From: Comamonas testosteroni ATCC 11996
GTDB lineage: Bacteria; Pseudomonadota; Gammaproteobacteria; Burkholderiales; Burkholderiaceae_C
Direction: 5' to 3'
Length of the DNA: 64,000 nt
NCBI RefSeq assembly: GCF_000241525.1
Contig: NZ_AHIL01000013.1
Coordinates: 1 to 64,000 of the forward strand
The notes under the pieces were generated by a model, which saw only the letters and a program-made list of their open reading frames with translations, had not been told where the DNA came from and ran no database searches. Each line of letters starts with the position of its first letter. The stretch's first letter is position 1. The translations under genes were made by a program, and so were the position numbers. Positions 30,501 through 37,739 of this stretch are shown in pieces.

Positions 30501-32817
30501 CAACATGGCGGATGCCGCCCGCAACACCAGCAGCGGCCGCATGCAGGCCCTGGCAGCAGCGGCGACGGCGTTGAACGTCAAGAACTCCGTGGGCGAGTTG
30601 CAGGGCGCTGCCAAGGCGCTGGCCGGCGGAGACCCCTCCAAGGCCGCCTCCATCTCCGTCAGTCTGGGCTCCAGCAAAAGCCAGAGCAACACGGCACAAA
30701 CCAGCGACGGCGCACGTGGCAGCACCGTCAAGGCCGGCGGTAACGTCAACATCGTTGCCCAAGGGGCGGGGGCGGACAGCTCCATCCTGGTGCGCGGCTC
30801 GGATATCACTGCCGGCCAGGACGCCACCTTGGCCGCAGAAGGCGATATCCGCTTGCAGGCGGCACAGAATACGGCAAGCCTCAGCGGCAACAGCAGCTCC
30901 AGCTCCGGCAGTATCGGCGTGAGCGTGGGGCAGCAGACTGGCATTACCGTCAGTGCCAGCAAAGGCCGTGGCAATCAGGCCGGTGACGATCTCACCCACA
31001 CCAACACCCATATAGCCGCAGGCAACAGCGTCACTCTCCAGTCCGGTGGCGACACCGACCTCAAGGGGGCCGTGGTCAGCGGCAAACAGGTGGTGGCCGA
31101 AGTGGGTGGCGATCTCAAACTCGAAAGCCTGCAGGACAGCAGCAGCTACGCCAGCCGCAACCAGACGGTGGGCGGCAGCCTCACCATCAGCCCCGCAGGC
31201 GTGCCCATTGGCGGCGGATTGAATGCCGGCCAGAGCAAGGTCAACAGCAACTACCAAAGCGTCACCGAGCAAAGCGGCATACAGGCAGGGGACGGCGGCT
31301 TCCAGGTCAGCGTCAAGGGCGACACCGACCTCAAGGGCGGTGTCATCGCCAGCAACCAGACGGCGATAGATCAGGACAAGAACCGTTTCAGCACCGAAGG
31401 CGCACTCACCACCAGCGACCTGCACAACAGCGCCCGCTACGAAGGCCAGGCCGTGGGGGTCAATGCCAGCGTGGGCAACGATGCGGGCAAGTTCGGCGTC
31501 AAGGGCGTGGGAGCCGGCGTAGGCCAGGACAGCGGCAGCGCCCAGGGCACCACCACGGCGGGTATCTCCGGCATTGCTGGCGACCAGAGCGTGCGCACGG
31601 GCGATGCCACGGGTATTGAGCGGATATTTGATCAGAACAAGGTGCAGCGCGACATCGATGCGCAGGTGGCAATCACGGCGGAGTTTGGCAAGCAGGCGGC
31701 CAAGTCATGGGGTGAATATGCCAATACTCGATTTGCCAATTCCAAAAATGAAGAAGAGGCACGTTGCTGGGGGCCGGATGGCGCATGCCGCGCTGGTGGC
31801 CATGCACTACTTGGCGGATTAGGTGGTGGAGTGGCCGGTGCGGCAGGTGCAGGGCTCACTAGTGTTGCTGCGCCGCATGTCGCAGGCTATCTGATTGGGC
31901 AAGGGGTCGAGCCAAGCACAGCGGCCGCGCTGACGGGCTTGCTAGCTCTGGGGGCTGGCAGCGCCGCTGGTGGTGCGGCAGCAGGAGCCGGTGCGCTCAA
32001 TGAGGCTGCGCAGAACAACCTAGTTTTTATAAACAACGTCGTGAATGGCACCGTTCAGCAGGCACAACGCCTTGGACCGGGAGGGCTGAGGTTGTTGGAC
32101 CAGGCCGGCCAAGCGCTATTGCGCACGTGCGCGAGCAGTAGCGTGTGCATGAATCTGCTGCCGGCGGCAGCGGCGGCATGGTTGGCTGCACAGTTGACCC
32201 AGGAGTTTGAGGCGAAACAACCGAGTCTGGCGGATCAGATACCTGGCTACGGTGGTGGCTACGGACCGAAGCCGGGGCCGAGCCACACGGGCAATGACAA
32301 GACCACAAACCCCATACCAGGGGGGACGTCGACGACATATCCAGCGGAGGGGCCGAAAGAGAGCGGGGTTGTGGGTGGCAAACCACTGGATCCTCAGAAG
32401 CCGGGGGATAGTATCCTGCCCGGAAAGCCTGCAGAGCCGTTGCCTGGGATAGGGCCAGTTTTTAGTGAAAAAAATGATTCTGAAGATGGCGTGGGAGTAT
32501 CTGGCGAGTTGAAGAATATTTCTCAGCAGCAACTAGATAAAAAATTCAAGCACGCCTCAGATTTTGGTGTGATAACTACTAAAAAAAATCCTGATACACT
32601 CAATCAATTTGGCGCAGCTATTGAATCTCATATGAAATCACCAAGTACTATTGCACATGGCACTTATGGTTTTGTAAAGGATTCAAAAGTCTTTTTCGAT
32701 CCGCAAACAAATAATGCCGTAATTTTGGATGGAAAAGGAATTTTTGTGACTGGATTCAAATTATCCCCTGGCACGCCTCAGTACGAAAATTATATGAAAA
32801 ATGGAGTTTTACGTTGA
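21502..32817 (+). CDS. cdiA: CdiA, contact-dependent inhibition effector with colicin D-type toxin domain
   Basis: A 3771-residue surface filament delivering a C-terminal toxin to neighbours. Order: extended signal peptide region (MNKNLHRVIFNKARGIRMVV), hydrophobic core and cleavage near GFAQ (about residue 84), TPS secretion domain with NPSGL at 194-198, long FHA-1 beta-helix repeats (to about 1900), a Cys-containing Tyr/Pro-rich receptor-binding-like region (about 1950-2200), an Ala/Gln-rich low-complexity stretch (2310-2413), FHA-2 repeats to about 3400, a Gly/Ala-rich pretoxin region, then a Pro/Gly linker. The last about 95 residues match the colicin D nuclease: KFKHASDFG contains K3683 and H3684, aligned with the catalytic His of colicin D, followed by GTYGF, VFFDPQTNNAVIL and FVTGFKL. 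Family knowledge: cleavage of tRNA-Arg anticodon loops. The 3' 300 bases are AT-rich, unlike the rest. Confidence 0.92.
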   Translation: MNKNLHRVIFNKARGIRMVVQETASSEGKASNGSTQTGACDSGALSVGSLRTAKSFLSDFPLSAAAKTAGMLALALGGPAGFAQIIADPSAPNRQRPTVLESANGTPTVNIQTPSAGGVSRNTYQQFDIGQKGAILNNSRTNVQTQIGGWVQGNPWLANGGARVIVNEVNSAAQSRLMGPLEVAGQRADVIIANPSGLVVDGLSFINAAGVTLTTGRPLYGANGAVDGLNVQGGLISIQGNGLDATKADYANILARAISLNAGLWAQDLRVVTGVNQIATDGNVQQSNPGATGAEPAKPQFALDVAQLGGMYAGKIFIVGTESGLGVRNAGLLQASGASLTLNSEGWLNNSGSIQSSSSDVVVNTRGAVEQSGAIYGGGNVQLSSQASQTHSGTVAASGDVSIQAAGAGAQIQARDATVWAAGLQTDGQLLGDRNLSVHADAQLQTSGQALATRNVQMRGASLDLSSSRQQAKTLQLQATTGDLQAKGSQLLATEKMDLQTGRTLTTDSARVQASTLSVQANALSNVGGQIVQSGSSDQTIALQGSLDNRAGVIQTAAGRLDIAAGNIDNTAGQLLHAGGGSFNLSSQGQLLNNTQSSSQPAVADGARIVSNGSLRAQAQALSNSGSVHAAQALETHASTLGNSGVMYSAGSQALTVDGSTTNTGTIGAAQNLTVQTGSFNGAATHVLAAGMAADGKLAAAGVLTATASGNLQSAGQILAAGNVSLDAASLDLRQGSAASTAGNMSLTAQSGDIQTGGARISSAALLAIRADGSSSQRLDNTLGQISATQLSINAGKLDNTDGLISAVDQLDITSAQLINGITPAASTAKGIQSQTGDVHLNVQQLDNSGTIQAAKNLATTTSSLGNSGTFYAGGEQTLNAAGVVTNSGTIAAAQDLNLTAASFAGTGSNVLAAGMAADGKLANPGTLNVTTSAGLQTAGQALAANNVNLGGGSLDLGSATVGSANADVNLSAAQGNIVTAGSKVSTPGKLSITASTVAGQTLDNTAGRLAGQQLQIQVGQLNNHQGSIEQSGGADLDINLGGGALNNNAGRIVVNAANLKLQSGALDNTDGLISHAGSRHGALQTSSLDNTRGQIVGNGTLSLASSGNVTNSDGLISSNGDLQLTSADLGNTRTAASGNATGIQSQGGSLTVNAQAITNSSNLYAAKDLKTTATSLDNSATLYAAGEQTLDVAGALSNQGTIAAAKNLSLTAGSFAGGAANVLAAGMAANGQLTGSGALTAVTSGSLQTNGQALATGALNLKAASLDLQGSTTGSTGADVTLSATTGDIHAAQARISTPGLLSISSTAGQKLDSSKAQLSGGQLSIDVGEINNTEGVIQQTDTASAAANPVAGIHSAGAINNSAGRIVANAQDFTLVSGGLLDNTDGMIGHAGSGQLRVDTAGLHNTRGKIIGNGATTLTSSADVDNTGGMVAGQQSVTATATGWDNTQGTLVAVQGDLNLHTTTNAVKNAAGLIQADNDIRLTLDGAGNQLQNAQGKIVSGRDAIFSTGQMDNDAGLVAAGRNLSIDTHEQALSNQASRSSTGSLGLVAGAQLDIHSGTLNNQGGLISAQTDLNITSSGAINSTEKSAQAAQIYSGAHLNLQATGIDNTGSQILAVQAAGINLGGGTLTNQAGLIRVGQALTVQAGSIDNQNTLALNSDGSAQALGLEASTISVTAAKLDNSQGAVRAGQDLTILSDGQLINDRGELSAGKLLKIAADQAATPTLNISNNAGQIVADQNVDIRTGSLNGAGEIASRGDVSLNLQGDHTLAGTLQAGGNLQLQATGTLTNPVTVQAGKNLTVNASNLDNQATGELLSGQTTQLTISDTLTNRGLIDGADTRIKAGNINNVGTGRIYGDRVAIAANALTNQEETVAGITQAATIAARERMDLGVQNITNRENALIYSAGNLFTGGALDSNWHATGAGQTLNNNSATLESAGSMVLGHDQVRNTNEHLQWTLVDGQPQKIIEFQAPNGQRYKGSDVLLISNGKVGGSGPQDISFVVSGNDWRCSMGGETCSFTTGETTAFDQYYKGLLLPSEQYPFAKYAPYYSPSYVDDNGQRVQGYMQYSGNRIIGYTYSSEDSAATPIVISGAHYAADHRIWSDFGVQPYTGPAPVLSGTNPCAALESCKVGYHAIDSSDSGGQYVQVTQANVDEYNAYKPLLDARNAADAALDAKLDAFYQDIRNRWIGEFVFYDYSRTEQSAQVTQSSPGKIVAGGNLHWNGSNPSSKLLNQDSTILAGGTINATGGSLDNRATAVEVQSVDQGYVYSTWKGGSSTPNRKYSGSDYAPVGAIKTQTLASYTYTEHAANPSTGAAPGASAISAVQAQASAAGAVDAINHSVAPGAVQGTQAGPAAGAATATQTQGQITSNAVAGVAAQGGSAQAQASAKVGAAATPESTAADASNAKSASSQVNIRTAQPNTQIPGTSLYRQHPEAGSRYLVETDPKFTQYKNWLSSDYMLQALQMDPGTVQKRLGDGFYEQQLVQQQIGQLTGRRFLGNYTSNDEQYKDLLQNGATFAQAQGLRPGVELSAAQVAQLTSDIVWLVTKEVTLADGSKQSVLVPQVYVRVKPGDLDGTGTLLAASDVNLILSGNAINSGSIAGRNTLNITAENIQNLGGQMSGNDVKLAARQDFDNLAGIIKGVDSATVSAGRDLNLTTTTQSSANQAGGNRFTQTGIDRVAGIYVSGPAGVLVASAGNNLNLTAAQIQNAGTGATVLTAGNNLNLNTVAVGSSQDINWDSKNYLRQSSTLDVGTQITGAGRVNLSAGQDINAKAATIDAGKALSLSAGNDIQISAGQASQSLDEAHQHTTKGFLSSKTVTTREQLHSTTAVGSNLGGDTVAINAGRDIAVTGSHVVSDTGTTLQAGRDVTIAAAQETSSEQHYRKETKSGIFGGGGGIGFTIGSRMQSADQTGTHTTAAASTVGSVGGDVNIIAGNAYQQVGSDVMAPKGDVNVVAKEVQIVEARETGSSATEQRFKQSGLSVSIGSPIISAIQTADNMADAARNTSSGRMQALAAAATALNVKNSVGELQGAAKALAGGDPSKAASISVSLGSSKSQSNTAQTSDGARGSTVKAGGNVNIVAQGAGADSSILVRGSDITAGQDATLAAEGDIRLQAAQNTASLSGNSSSSSGSIGVSVGQQTGITVSASKGRGNQAGDDLTHTNTHIAAGNSVTLQSGGDTDLKGAVVSGKQVVAEVGGDLKLESLQDSSSYASRNQTVGGSLTISPAGVPIGGGLNAGQSKVNSNYQSVTEQSGIQAGDGGFQVSVKGDTDLKGGVIASNQTAIDQDKNRFSTEGALTTSDLHNSARYEGQAVGVNASVGNDAGKFGVKGVGAGVGQDSGSAQGTTTAGISGIAGDQSVRTGDATGIERIFDQNKVQRDIDAQVAITAEFGKQAAKSWGEYANTRFANSKNEEEARCWGPDGACRAGGHALLGGLGGGVAGAAGAGLTSVAAPHVAGYLIGQGVEPSTAAALTGLLALGAGSAAGGAAAGAGALNEAAQNNLVFINNVVNGTVQQAQRLGPGGLRLLDQAGQALLRTCASSSVCMNLLPAAAAAWLAAQLTQEFEAKQPSLADQIPGYGGGYGPKPGPSHTGNDKTTNPIPGGTSTTYPAEGPKESGVVGGKPLDPQKPGDSILPGKPAEPLPGIGPVFSEKNDSEDGVGVSGELKNISQQQLDKKFKHASDFGVITTKKNPDTLNQFGAAIESHMKSPSTIAHGTYGFVKDSKVFFDPQTNNAVILDGKGIFVTGFKLSPGTPQYENYMKNGVLR

Positions 32818-33089
32818 GTTCCTCTCTCTTTGAAATCGCTACATCCTTTGTAGCAGGAAAAATTTCTGCTACATCTTTCTCAGATTCATATATCGACCTC
32901 TGGAGAATTGAAAGAGATAATGGTATTCTTCAGAAAGACGAGTCCCGATTAAGTGAATGTTTATCTAGTATATTTTGTGCAGCCGATATGTATTGTGCTG
33001 ACGATGAGCTGCGAGAAGTTTATGAATTTGATGAAGAACAATTAAAGTATGAAGTTTCTACCATATTGAAGAAGTATCTGTCCGACTAG
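32814..33089 (+). CDS. cdiI: CdiI immunity protein, colicin D immunity (ImmD)-like
   Basis: A 91-residue protein expected to bind and block the adjacent colicin D-type toxin. It overlaps cdiA by four bases (TTGA): the TTG start at 32814 follows GGAG at 32803-32806 by seven bases. The sequence follows the ImmD layout: a helical N-terminus ending FVAGKISATSFSDSYIDLWR, then SECLSSIFCAADMY, an acidic stretch (DDELREVYEFDEEQL), and a C-terminal helix VSTILKKYL. The many acidic residues fit its role as a substrate mimic occupying a basic tRNase site. AT-rich like the toxin. Confidence 0.85.
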   Translation: MSSSLFEIATSFVAGKISATSFSDSYIDLWRIERDNGILQKDESRLSECLSSIFCAADMYCADDELREVYEFDEEQLKYEVSTILKKYLSD

Positions 33090-33092
33090 TTG

Positions 33093-34063
33093 GGGCGTTG
33101 TTGCATCAATCGCTGCGCCGCAGGCCGTAGGCTTGCGGCATGAGTCATCCCAACAAACCTCGCTATCGAACAACGAACTGGAAGCAATACAACACGGCTC
33201 TCAAGGTTCGAGGCTCTCTGTCAATTTGGATGGACAAGCGGATGGTCTGGTTTGCCGCTGCCAGCGGCAAACGCGGGCGAAGCCCGAAGTTCTCTGATGT
33301 TGCCATTCAATTTTGCTTGACGCTCAAGAACCTGTTCGGGCTAGCTCTCAGACAAACCACCGGCTTGGTGGAGTCGGTGCTACAACTGTGCGGCCTTGCA
33401 TGGCCAGTTCCTGACTTCAGCACCCTGTGCAGGCGGCAGCGAGATTTGAATGTTCAGATTCCGTACTCCCCCTGCAAAGCAGGCTTGCACCTGCTGGCTC
33501 ATTCCACGGGCATCAAGTTCTGGGTGAAGGCGAGTGGAAGTGCAAAAAGCACGGTGCTGAATACCGCCGTCAGTGGCGCAAGCTGCACATAGATATTGAT
33601 GCCGACATCTTGCAGATTCGAGCAATCTGCGTGACGAGCCATAACGTCAGTGATGCTTCGGTGCTATCAGGCTTACTAGAGCAGTTACCGCCAGATGAAG
33701 CGCTCAACAGCCTTACAGGCGATGGCGCCTACGACACACAGCCTGCCTACGAAGCGGTCGTCAGGCACGGCGCCATTGCCATCATTCCTGCGCGCAAGAA
33801 TGCTCGAATCCGCAGGGGGCTGTGTTGGGTATTGCAATGCTGCGATTGACTCGTGCAGGCGGCTGGGTCGAAGCATCTGGATGCGCTGGATTGGCTACCA
33901 CCGGCGAAGCTTGGTGGAGACCAAGATGAACTGCATTAAACGATTGGGTGAACGAGTGATGTCTCGCACCTTTGAGCGCCAAGTCAACGAGCTGCATATC
34001 AGGGCAGCCATATTGAACCGATTCACTGAGCTGGGCCGTCCTCAGACGGCAGTCGCTGCTTAG
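33093..34063 (+). pseudogene. IS5-family transposase, frameshifted; insertion sequence lacking its right end
   Basis: The left end reads GGGCGTTGTTGCATCAATC. The transposase starts at 33140 (MSHPNKPRYRTTNWKQYN), as in the IS903 group of IS5. The first frame runs to 33592 but loses similarity near 33,440; the second frame (around GEGEWKCKKHGAEYRRQWRK to RKNARIRRG, with the catalytic-core DGAYDT) ends at 33849; the third (IGYHRRSLVETKM, containing the catalytic Glu, to GRPQT) ends at 34063. At least two frameshifts, so inactive in cis. The similarity to the copy at 42795-43466 stops near 34,050, and the right terminal repeat is missing. Confidence 0.85.
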
Positions 34064-34079
34064 TAAAATAGATTTTATT

Positions 34080-34487
34080 ATGACAAATTTAAATAAAAGT
34101 CTGGAAGATATTTTGGGTGGAAAAGTAGAGCGGATCAGTGACCTTGTGGTTCCTGGAATCATAAAAAAAGAAGGTTCCGGTGTGATTTATTTTTCCGTTG
34201 AAAAGAAAGATGATCATAAAAAGCAATTTCGAAAAATTACAAATCACACGAATCCTCCATTTGCAAAATTTGGAGGTGTTAGCGAGAGTGGTTGTTTTAT
34301 AAGAATACCTGATGGTACATTTTTTTACGCATTAAATTATAGTGGAGATTTAGAAGGATGGGAAAAAGATATTGATGAGGGAGCATCTGCAAATGGTTCT
34401 ATTTTGGCTAAAATTGATGGCGAAAATATAAAATTAAGCAATGGGATTTTTTTCCATTTAAGTGCATGTGAAATAGTTTTCAACTAA
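34080..34487 (+). CDS. Orphan CDI immunity-like protein
   Basis: A 135-residue, AT-rich gene between two IS5 remnants in the cdiA cassette array. I recognise no family. The product starts MTNLNKSLEDILGGKVERIS and appears to be a mixed alpha/beta cytosolic protein with aromatic-rich strands (GTFFYALNYSGDLEGW). Position, size and base composition match an immunity gene whose toxin partner was lost when the upstream IS replaced it. The immunity role is inference from context. Confidence 0.5.
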   Translation: MTNLNKSLEDILGGKVERISDLVVPGIIKKEGSGVIYFSVEKKDDHKKQFRKITNHTNPPFAKFGGVSESGCFIRIPDGTFFYALNYSGDLEGWEKDIDEGASANGSILAKIDGENIKLSNGIFFHLSACEIVFN

Positions 34488-34490
34488 ATT

Positions 34491-34772
34491 GAGGCGTAGT
34501 TGTATGAATTGTCACGTGGCGTCAGATAGGTCGGGCACGGACTTAGCGTTCACATGGCAAACCCCGTTGTCGCACCACCAACTGGAAACAGTACAACGCT
34601 GTACTTAGAGTCCGAGGCGCCCTGAAAATCTGGCCGGGAGAAGGTGTGTCATGGTTTGCTGCTAGCAGCGGTAAATGCGGGCGCAGCCCGAGGTTCTCGG
34701 ATGCGGTCATCCAGTTTTGTCTGAGCATTAAGAATCTTTTTTTAGACAGCGGCATGGCCTTGCCGGCCGGCC
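34491..34772 (+). pseudogene. 5' fragment of a diverged IS5-family transposase
   Basis: The left end GAGGCGTAGTTGTATGAATT is a diverged form of the IS end at 33093. The fragment encodes pieces such as RCRTTNWKQYNAVL and WFAASSGKCGRSPRFSDAVIQF, broken by frameshifts, and stops abruptly where cdiA-like sequence begins at about 34,778. It is a different, more distant relative of the other copies. Confidence 0.75.
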
Positions 34773-37739
34773 GTGACGGCAAGCCATGTCGTCTCAGACA
34801 CCGGAACCACCTTGCAGGCAGGCCGAGACGTCACCATCGCCGCTGCCCAGGAAACCTCCAGCGAACAGCACTACCGCAAGGAAACCAAGAGCGGCATCTT
34901 TGGCGGCGGCGGAGGCATTGGCTTTACCATCGGCAGCCGCATGCAAAGTGCCGATCAGACGGGCACTCACACCACGGCCGCTGCATCTACGGTCGGCAGC
35001 GTGGGCGGCGATGTCAACATCATTGCGGGCAATGCTTACCAGCAGGTCGGCAGCGACGTCATGGCCCCCAAGGGCGATGTCAATGTCGTGGCCAAAGAGG
35101 TTCAGATCGTCGAGGCCCGCGAAACCGGCAGCTCCGCCACCGAGCAACGCTTCAAGCAAAGTGGCTTGAGCGTCAGCATCGGCAGCCCCGTCATCAGCGC
35201 CATACAGACAGCCGACAACATGGCGGATGCCGCCCGCAACACCAGCAGAGGCCGCATGCAGGCCCTGGCAGCAGCGGCGACGGCGTTGAACGTCAAGAAC
35301 TCCGTGGGCGAACTGCAGGGCGCTGCCAAGGCGCTGGCCGGCGGCGACCCCTCCAAGGCCGCCTCCATCTCCGTCAGCCTGGGCTCCAGCAAAAGCCAGA
35401 GCAACACGGCACAAACCAGCGACAGCGCACGTGGCAGCACCGTCAAAGCCGGCGGTCATGTCAACATCGTTGCCCAAGGGGCGGGGGCGGACAGCTCCAT
35501 CCTGGTTCGCGGCTCGGATATCACTGCCGGCCAGGACGCCAACTTGGCCGCAGAAGGCGATATTCGTCTGCAGGCGGCTCAGAATACGGCCAGCCTCAGC
35601 GGCCGCAGCAGCTCCAGCTCCGGCAGCATCGGCGTGAGCGTGGGAGGGCAAACCGGCATTACCATCAGTGCCAGCAAAGGCCGTGGCAACCAGGCCGGTG
35701 ACGATCTCACCCACACCAACACCCATATAGCCGCAGGCAACAGCGTCACCCTCCAGTCCGGTGGCGACACCACGCTCAAGGGGGCCGTGGTCAGCGGCAA
35801 ACAGGTGGTGGCCGAAGTCGGTGGCGACCTCAAACTCGAAAGCCTGCAGGGCAGCAGCAGCTACGCCAGCCGCAACCAGACGGTGGGCGGCAGCCTCACC
35901 ATCAGCCCCGCAGGCGTGCCCATTGGCGGCGGATTGAATGCGGGCCAGAGCAAGGTCAACAGCAACTACCAAAGCGTTACCGAGCAAAGCGGCATACAGG
36001 CAGGGGATGGGGGCTTCCAGGTCAACGTCAAGGGCGACACCGACCTCAAGGGCGCTGTCATCGCCAGCAACCAGACGGCGGTGGAGCAGGGCAAGAACCG
36101 TTTCAATACCGAAGGCGCACTCACCACCAGCGACCTGCACAACAGCGCCCACTATGAAGGTCAGGCCGTGGGGGTCAATGCCAGCGTGGGCAACGACGCG
36201 GGCAAGTTCGGCGTCAAGGGCGTGGGAGCTGGTGTAGGCCAGGACAGCGGCAGTGCCCAAGGCACCACCACGGCGGGTATCTCCGGCATCGCCGGCGACC
36301 AAAGCGTGCGCACGGGTGACGCCACGGGCATCGAGCGGATCTTTGATCAGAACAAGGTGCAGCGCGAGATCGATGCGCAGGTGGCGATCACGGCGGAGTT
36401 TGGCAAGCAGGCCAGCAAGGCCGTGGGGGACTATGCCCAAGCGCAGACAGAAGAGGCCCGCCGACTGAGAGAACAGGCCAGAGCGGAAAGCGACCCACAG
36501 CGTCGCTCAGAACTGGAGACCCAAGCCAAGAAGTTGGAAGATGCCTGGGGAGACAACGGCAGCCTGCGCCTGGCTGCGCACACGGTGATCGGCGGACTGA
36601 CGGGCGGTGTTGGTGGAGCAGCGGGGGCTGCGGTCGGTACTCTCACGGCACCCGCAGTGGCGCATGCACTCAGTGACGCCGGCATTACTGGCACCTTGGC
36701 TGATGTACTCACTGCAGCAGCCAGTACGGCTGCAGGTGCTGTGGTGGGCGGAACCAGTGGAGCAGCTGCTGCGGGTAATGAAGTTACCAATAACTACCTC
36801 ACTCACAATCAAGCTCGAGAAAAAGACAGAAAGCTAGCTAATGCCAAAACGGATGAAGAGCGCAAGCAAATTGCCCAGGAGTACAAGCAGCTTGATGAAA
36901 CGCAGCGCAAAGAGGCGGGTATGTGCTTGGTCAACGACCAATGCCGGAGCGTTTTTGACAAAGAATCGCTCAAATCCGTGCTTGCCGAGTTGAATACAGC
37001 CTGCTCGCCGCCACGCTATTGCACGGCAGATGAAAAGGCCAGCATCCAAGAGCTCAACCAGTTCTATGCGATCCGTAACAGTGTCAAGCCTGACACGATG
37101 TTCGAAGAGATACTTTTGGGCAATAAAATTATAAGTAGTGCTTTTAAGGGCGTGGTTGCATTGTATGGTCGCCTAACAGCTGAAACAGCTACTATCTATT
37201 CCAAACCGTTGGGTGTTGTTTCTGATTTTGAAGGTAAAGCGGTAAAGGTATTTGAGGCCGCTCCTCAGTATGGTTACAAGGTCGAAGGGAATATAAGTGC
37301 AACAGGTGCTAATCTAGAAAACTCTGCCGCACAGTTTGTAAAGGACGAGGCAGGAAAGGATTTTATCGGAATCCTGAGTTCCAAAACTGGCAATAATAAT
37401 GGCATTGACATCGCCTATGCAAAGATGGTGAATGGTCAGCCGCAACTGGTGATTGGCGAAGCCAAGGCGGGTGACAGTGCACTAACGGCGCTGGGGGAGA
37501 GTAAGATGGGAACTTTGAATAGGAATCTTAATGTAATTCGGGATAGTATTGAAAATACGGTTAAAGATGCAGATACAAAGAAAATTCTTTTGGATCAATT
37601 ACGAGATAAAACCTATCAGGTGGAGCTCTACACTAGTGTCAATAATGCAGCCAAGACCGCAGGTCGAGTGGATGATGTCCTTTTGCAAAGAATGGGGACA
37701 ACTGTCTCTCGTGTCGTTACATTTGAAAGAGTTAAATGA
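34773..37739 (+). CDS. Orphan CdiA C-terminal module with PD-(D/E)XK-like nuclease toxin
   Basis: A 988-codon frame from a GTG at 34773, with no secretion signal or TPS domain, so it cannot be exported by itself. From 34,778 to about 36,415 it is nearly identical to cdiA 30,063-31,700, without net indels. It then diverges into a Glu/Arg-rich helix, a Gly/Ala-rich pretoxin region and an NNYL motif (about residue 672), the VENN-type boundary of toxins. The AT-rich toxin part has GIDIAYAK, then QLVIGEAKAG (about residues 876-899), the D...ExK layout of PD-(D/E)XK nucleases. It overlaps its immunity gene by four bases. Probably silent until recombined into cdiA. Confidence 0.8.
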   Translation: MTASHVVSDTGTTLQAGRDVTIAAAQETSSEQHYRKETKSGIFGGGGGIGFTIGSRMQSADQTGTHTTAAASTVGSVGGDVNIIAGNAYQQVGSDVMAPKGDVNVVAKEVQIVEARETGSSATEQRFKQSGLSVSIGSPVISAIQTADNMADAARNTSRGRMQALAAAATALNVKNSVGELQGAAKALAGGDPSKAASISVSLGSSKSQSNTAQTSDSARGSTVKAGGHVNIVAQGAGADSSILVRGSDITAGQDANLAAEGDIRLQAAQNTASLSGRSSSSSGSIGVSVGGQTGITISASKGRGNQAGDDLTHTNTHIAAGNSVTLQSGGDTTLKGAVVSGKQVVAEVGGDLKLESLQGSSSYASRNQTVGGSLTISPAGVPIGGGLNAGQSKVNSNYQSVTEQSGIQAGDGGFQVNVKGDTDLKGAVIASNQTAVEQGKNRFNTEGALTTSDLHNSAHYEGQAVGVNASVGNDAGKFGVKGVGAGVGQDSGSAQGTTTAGISGIAGDQSVRTGDATGIERIFDQNKVQREIDAQVAITAEFGKQASKAVGDYAQAQTEEARRLREQARAESDPQRRSELETQAKKLEDAWGDNGSLRLAAHTVIGGLTGGVGGAAGAAVGTLTAPAVAHALSDAGITGTLADVLTAAASTAAGAVVGGTSGAAAAGNEVTNNYLTHNQAREKDRKLANAKTDEERKQIAQEYKQLDETQRKEAGMCLVNDQCRSVFDKESLKSVLAELNTACSPPRYCTADEKASIQELNQFYAIRNSVKPDTMFEEILLGNKIISSAFKGVVALYGRLTAETATIYSKPLGVVSDFEGKAVKVFEAAPQYGYKVEGNISATGANLENSAAQFVKDEAGKDFIGILSSKTGNNNGIDIAYAKMVNGQPQLVIGEAKAGDSALTALGESKMGTLNRNLNVIRDSIENTVKDADTKKILLDQLRDKTYQVELYTSVNNAAKTAGRVDDVLLQRMGTTVSRVVTFERVK

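Noticed and set aside
28474-31425. 983-codon frame antisense to cdiA
   Set aside because: Same cause: high-GC repeats leave the opposite frame open. The equivalent antisense frame reappears at 34794-36440, exactly opposite the duplicated cdiA sequence.
21502-31700. CRISPR-like periodic repeats in the cdiA region
   Set aside because: The repeats are protein-coding FHA repeats of variable length within one frame; no conserved direct repeat with unique spacers.
34646-35701. 351-codon frame continuing from the transposase fragment into the cdiA-like region
   Set aside because: It reads the cdiA-like part in the wrong frame. Only its first 36 residues are transposase.
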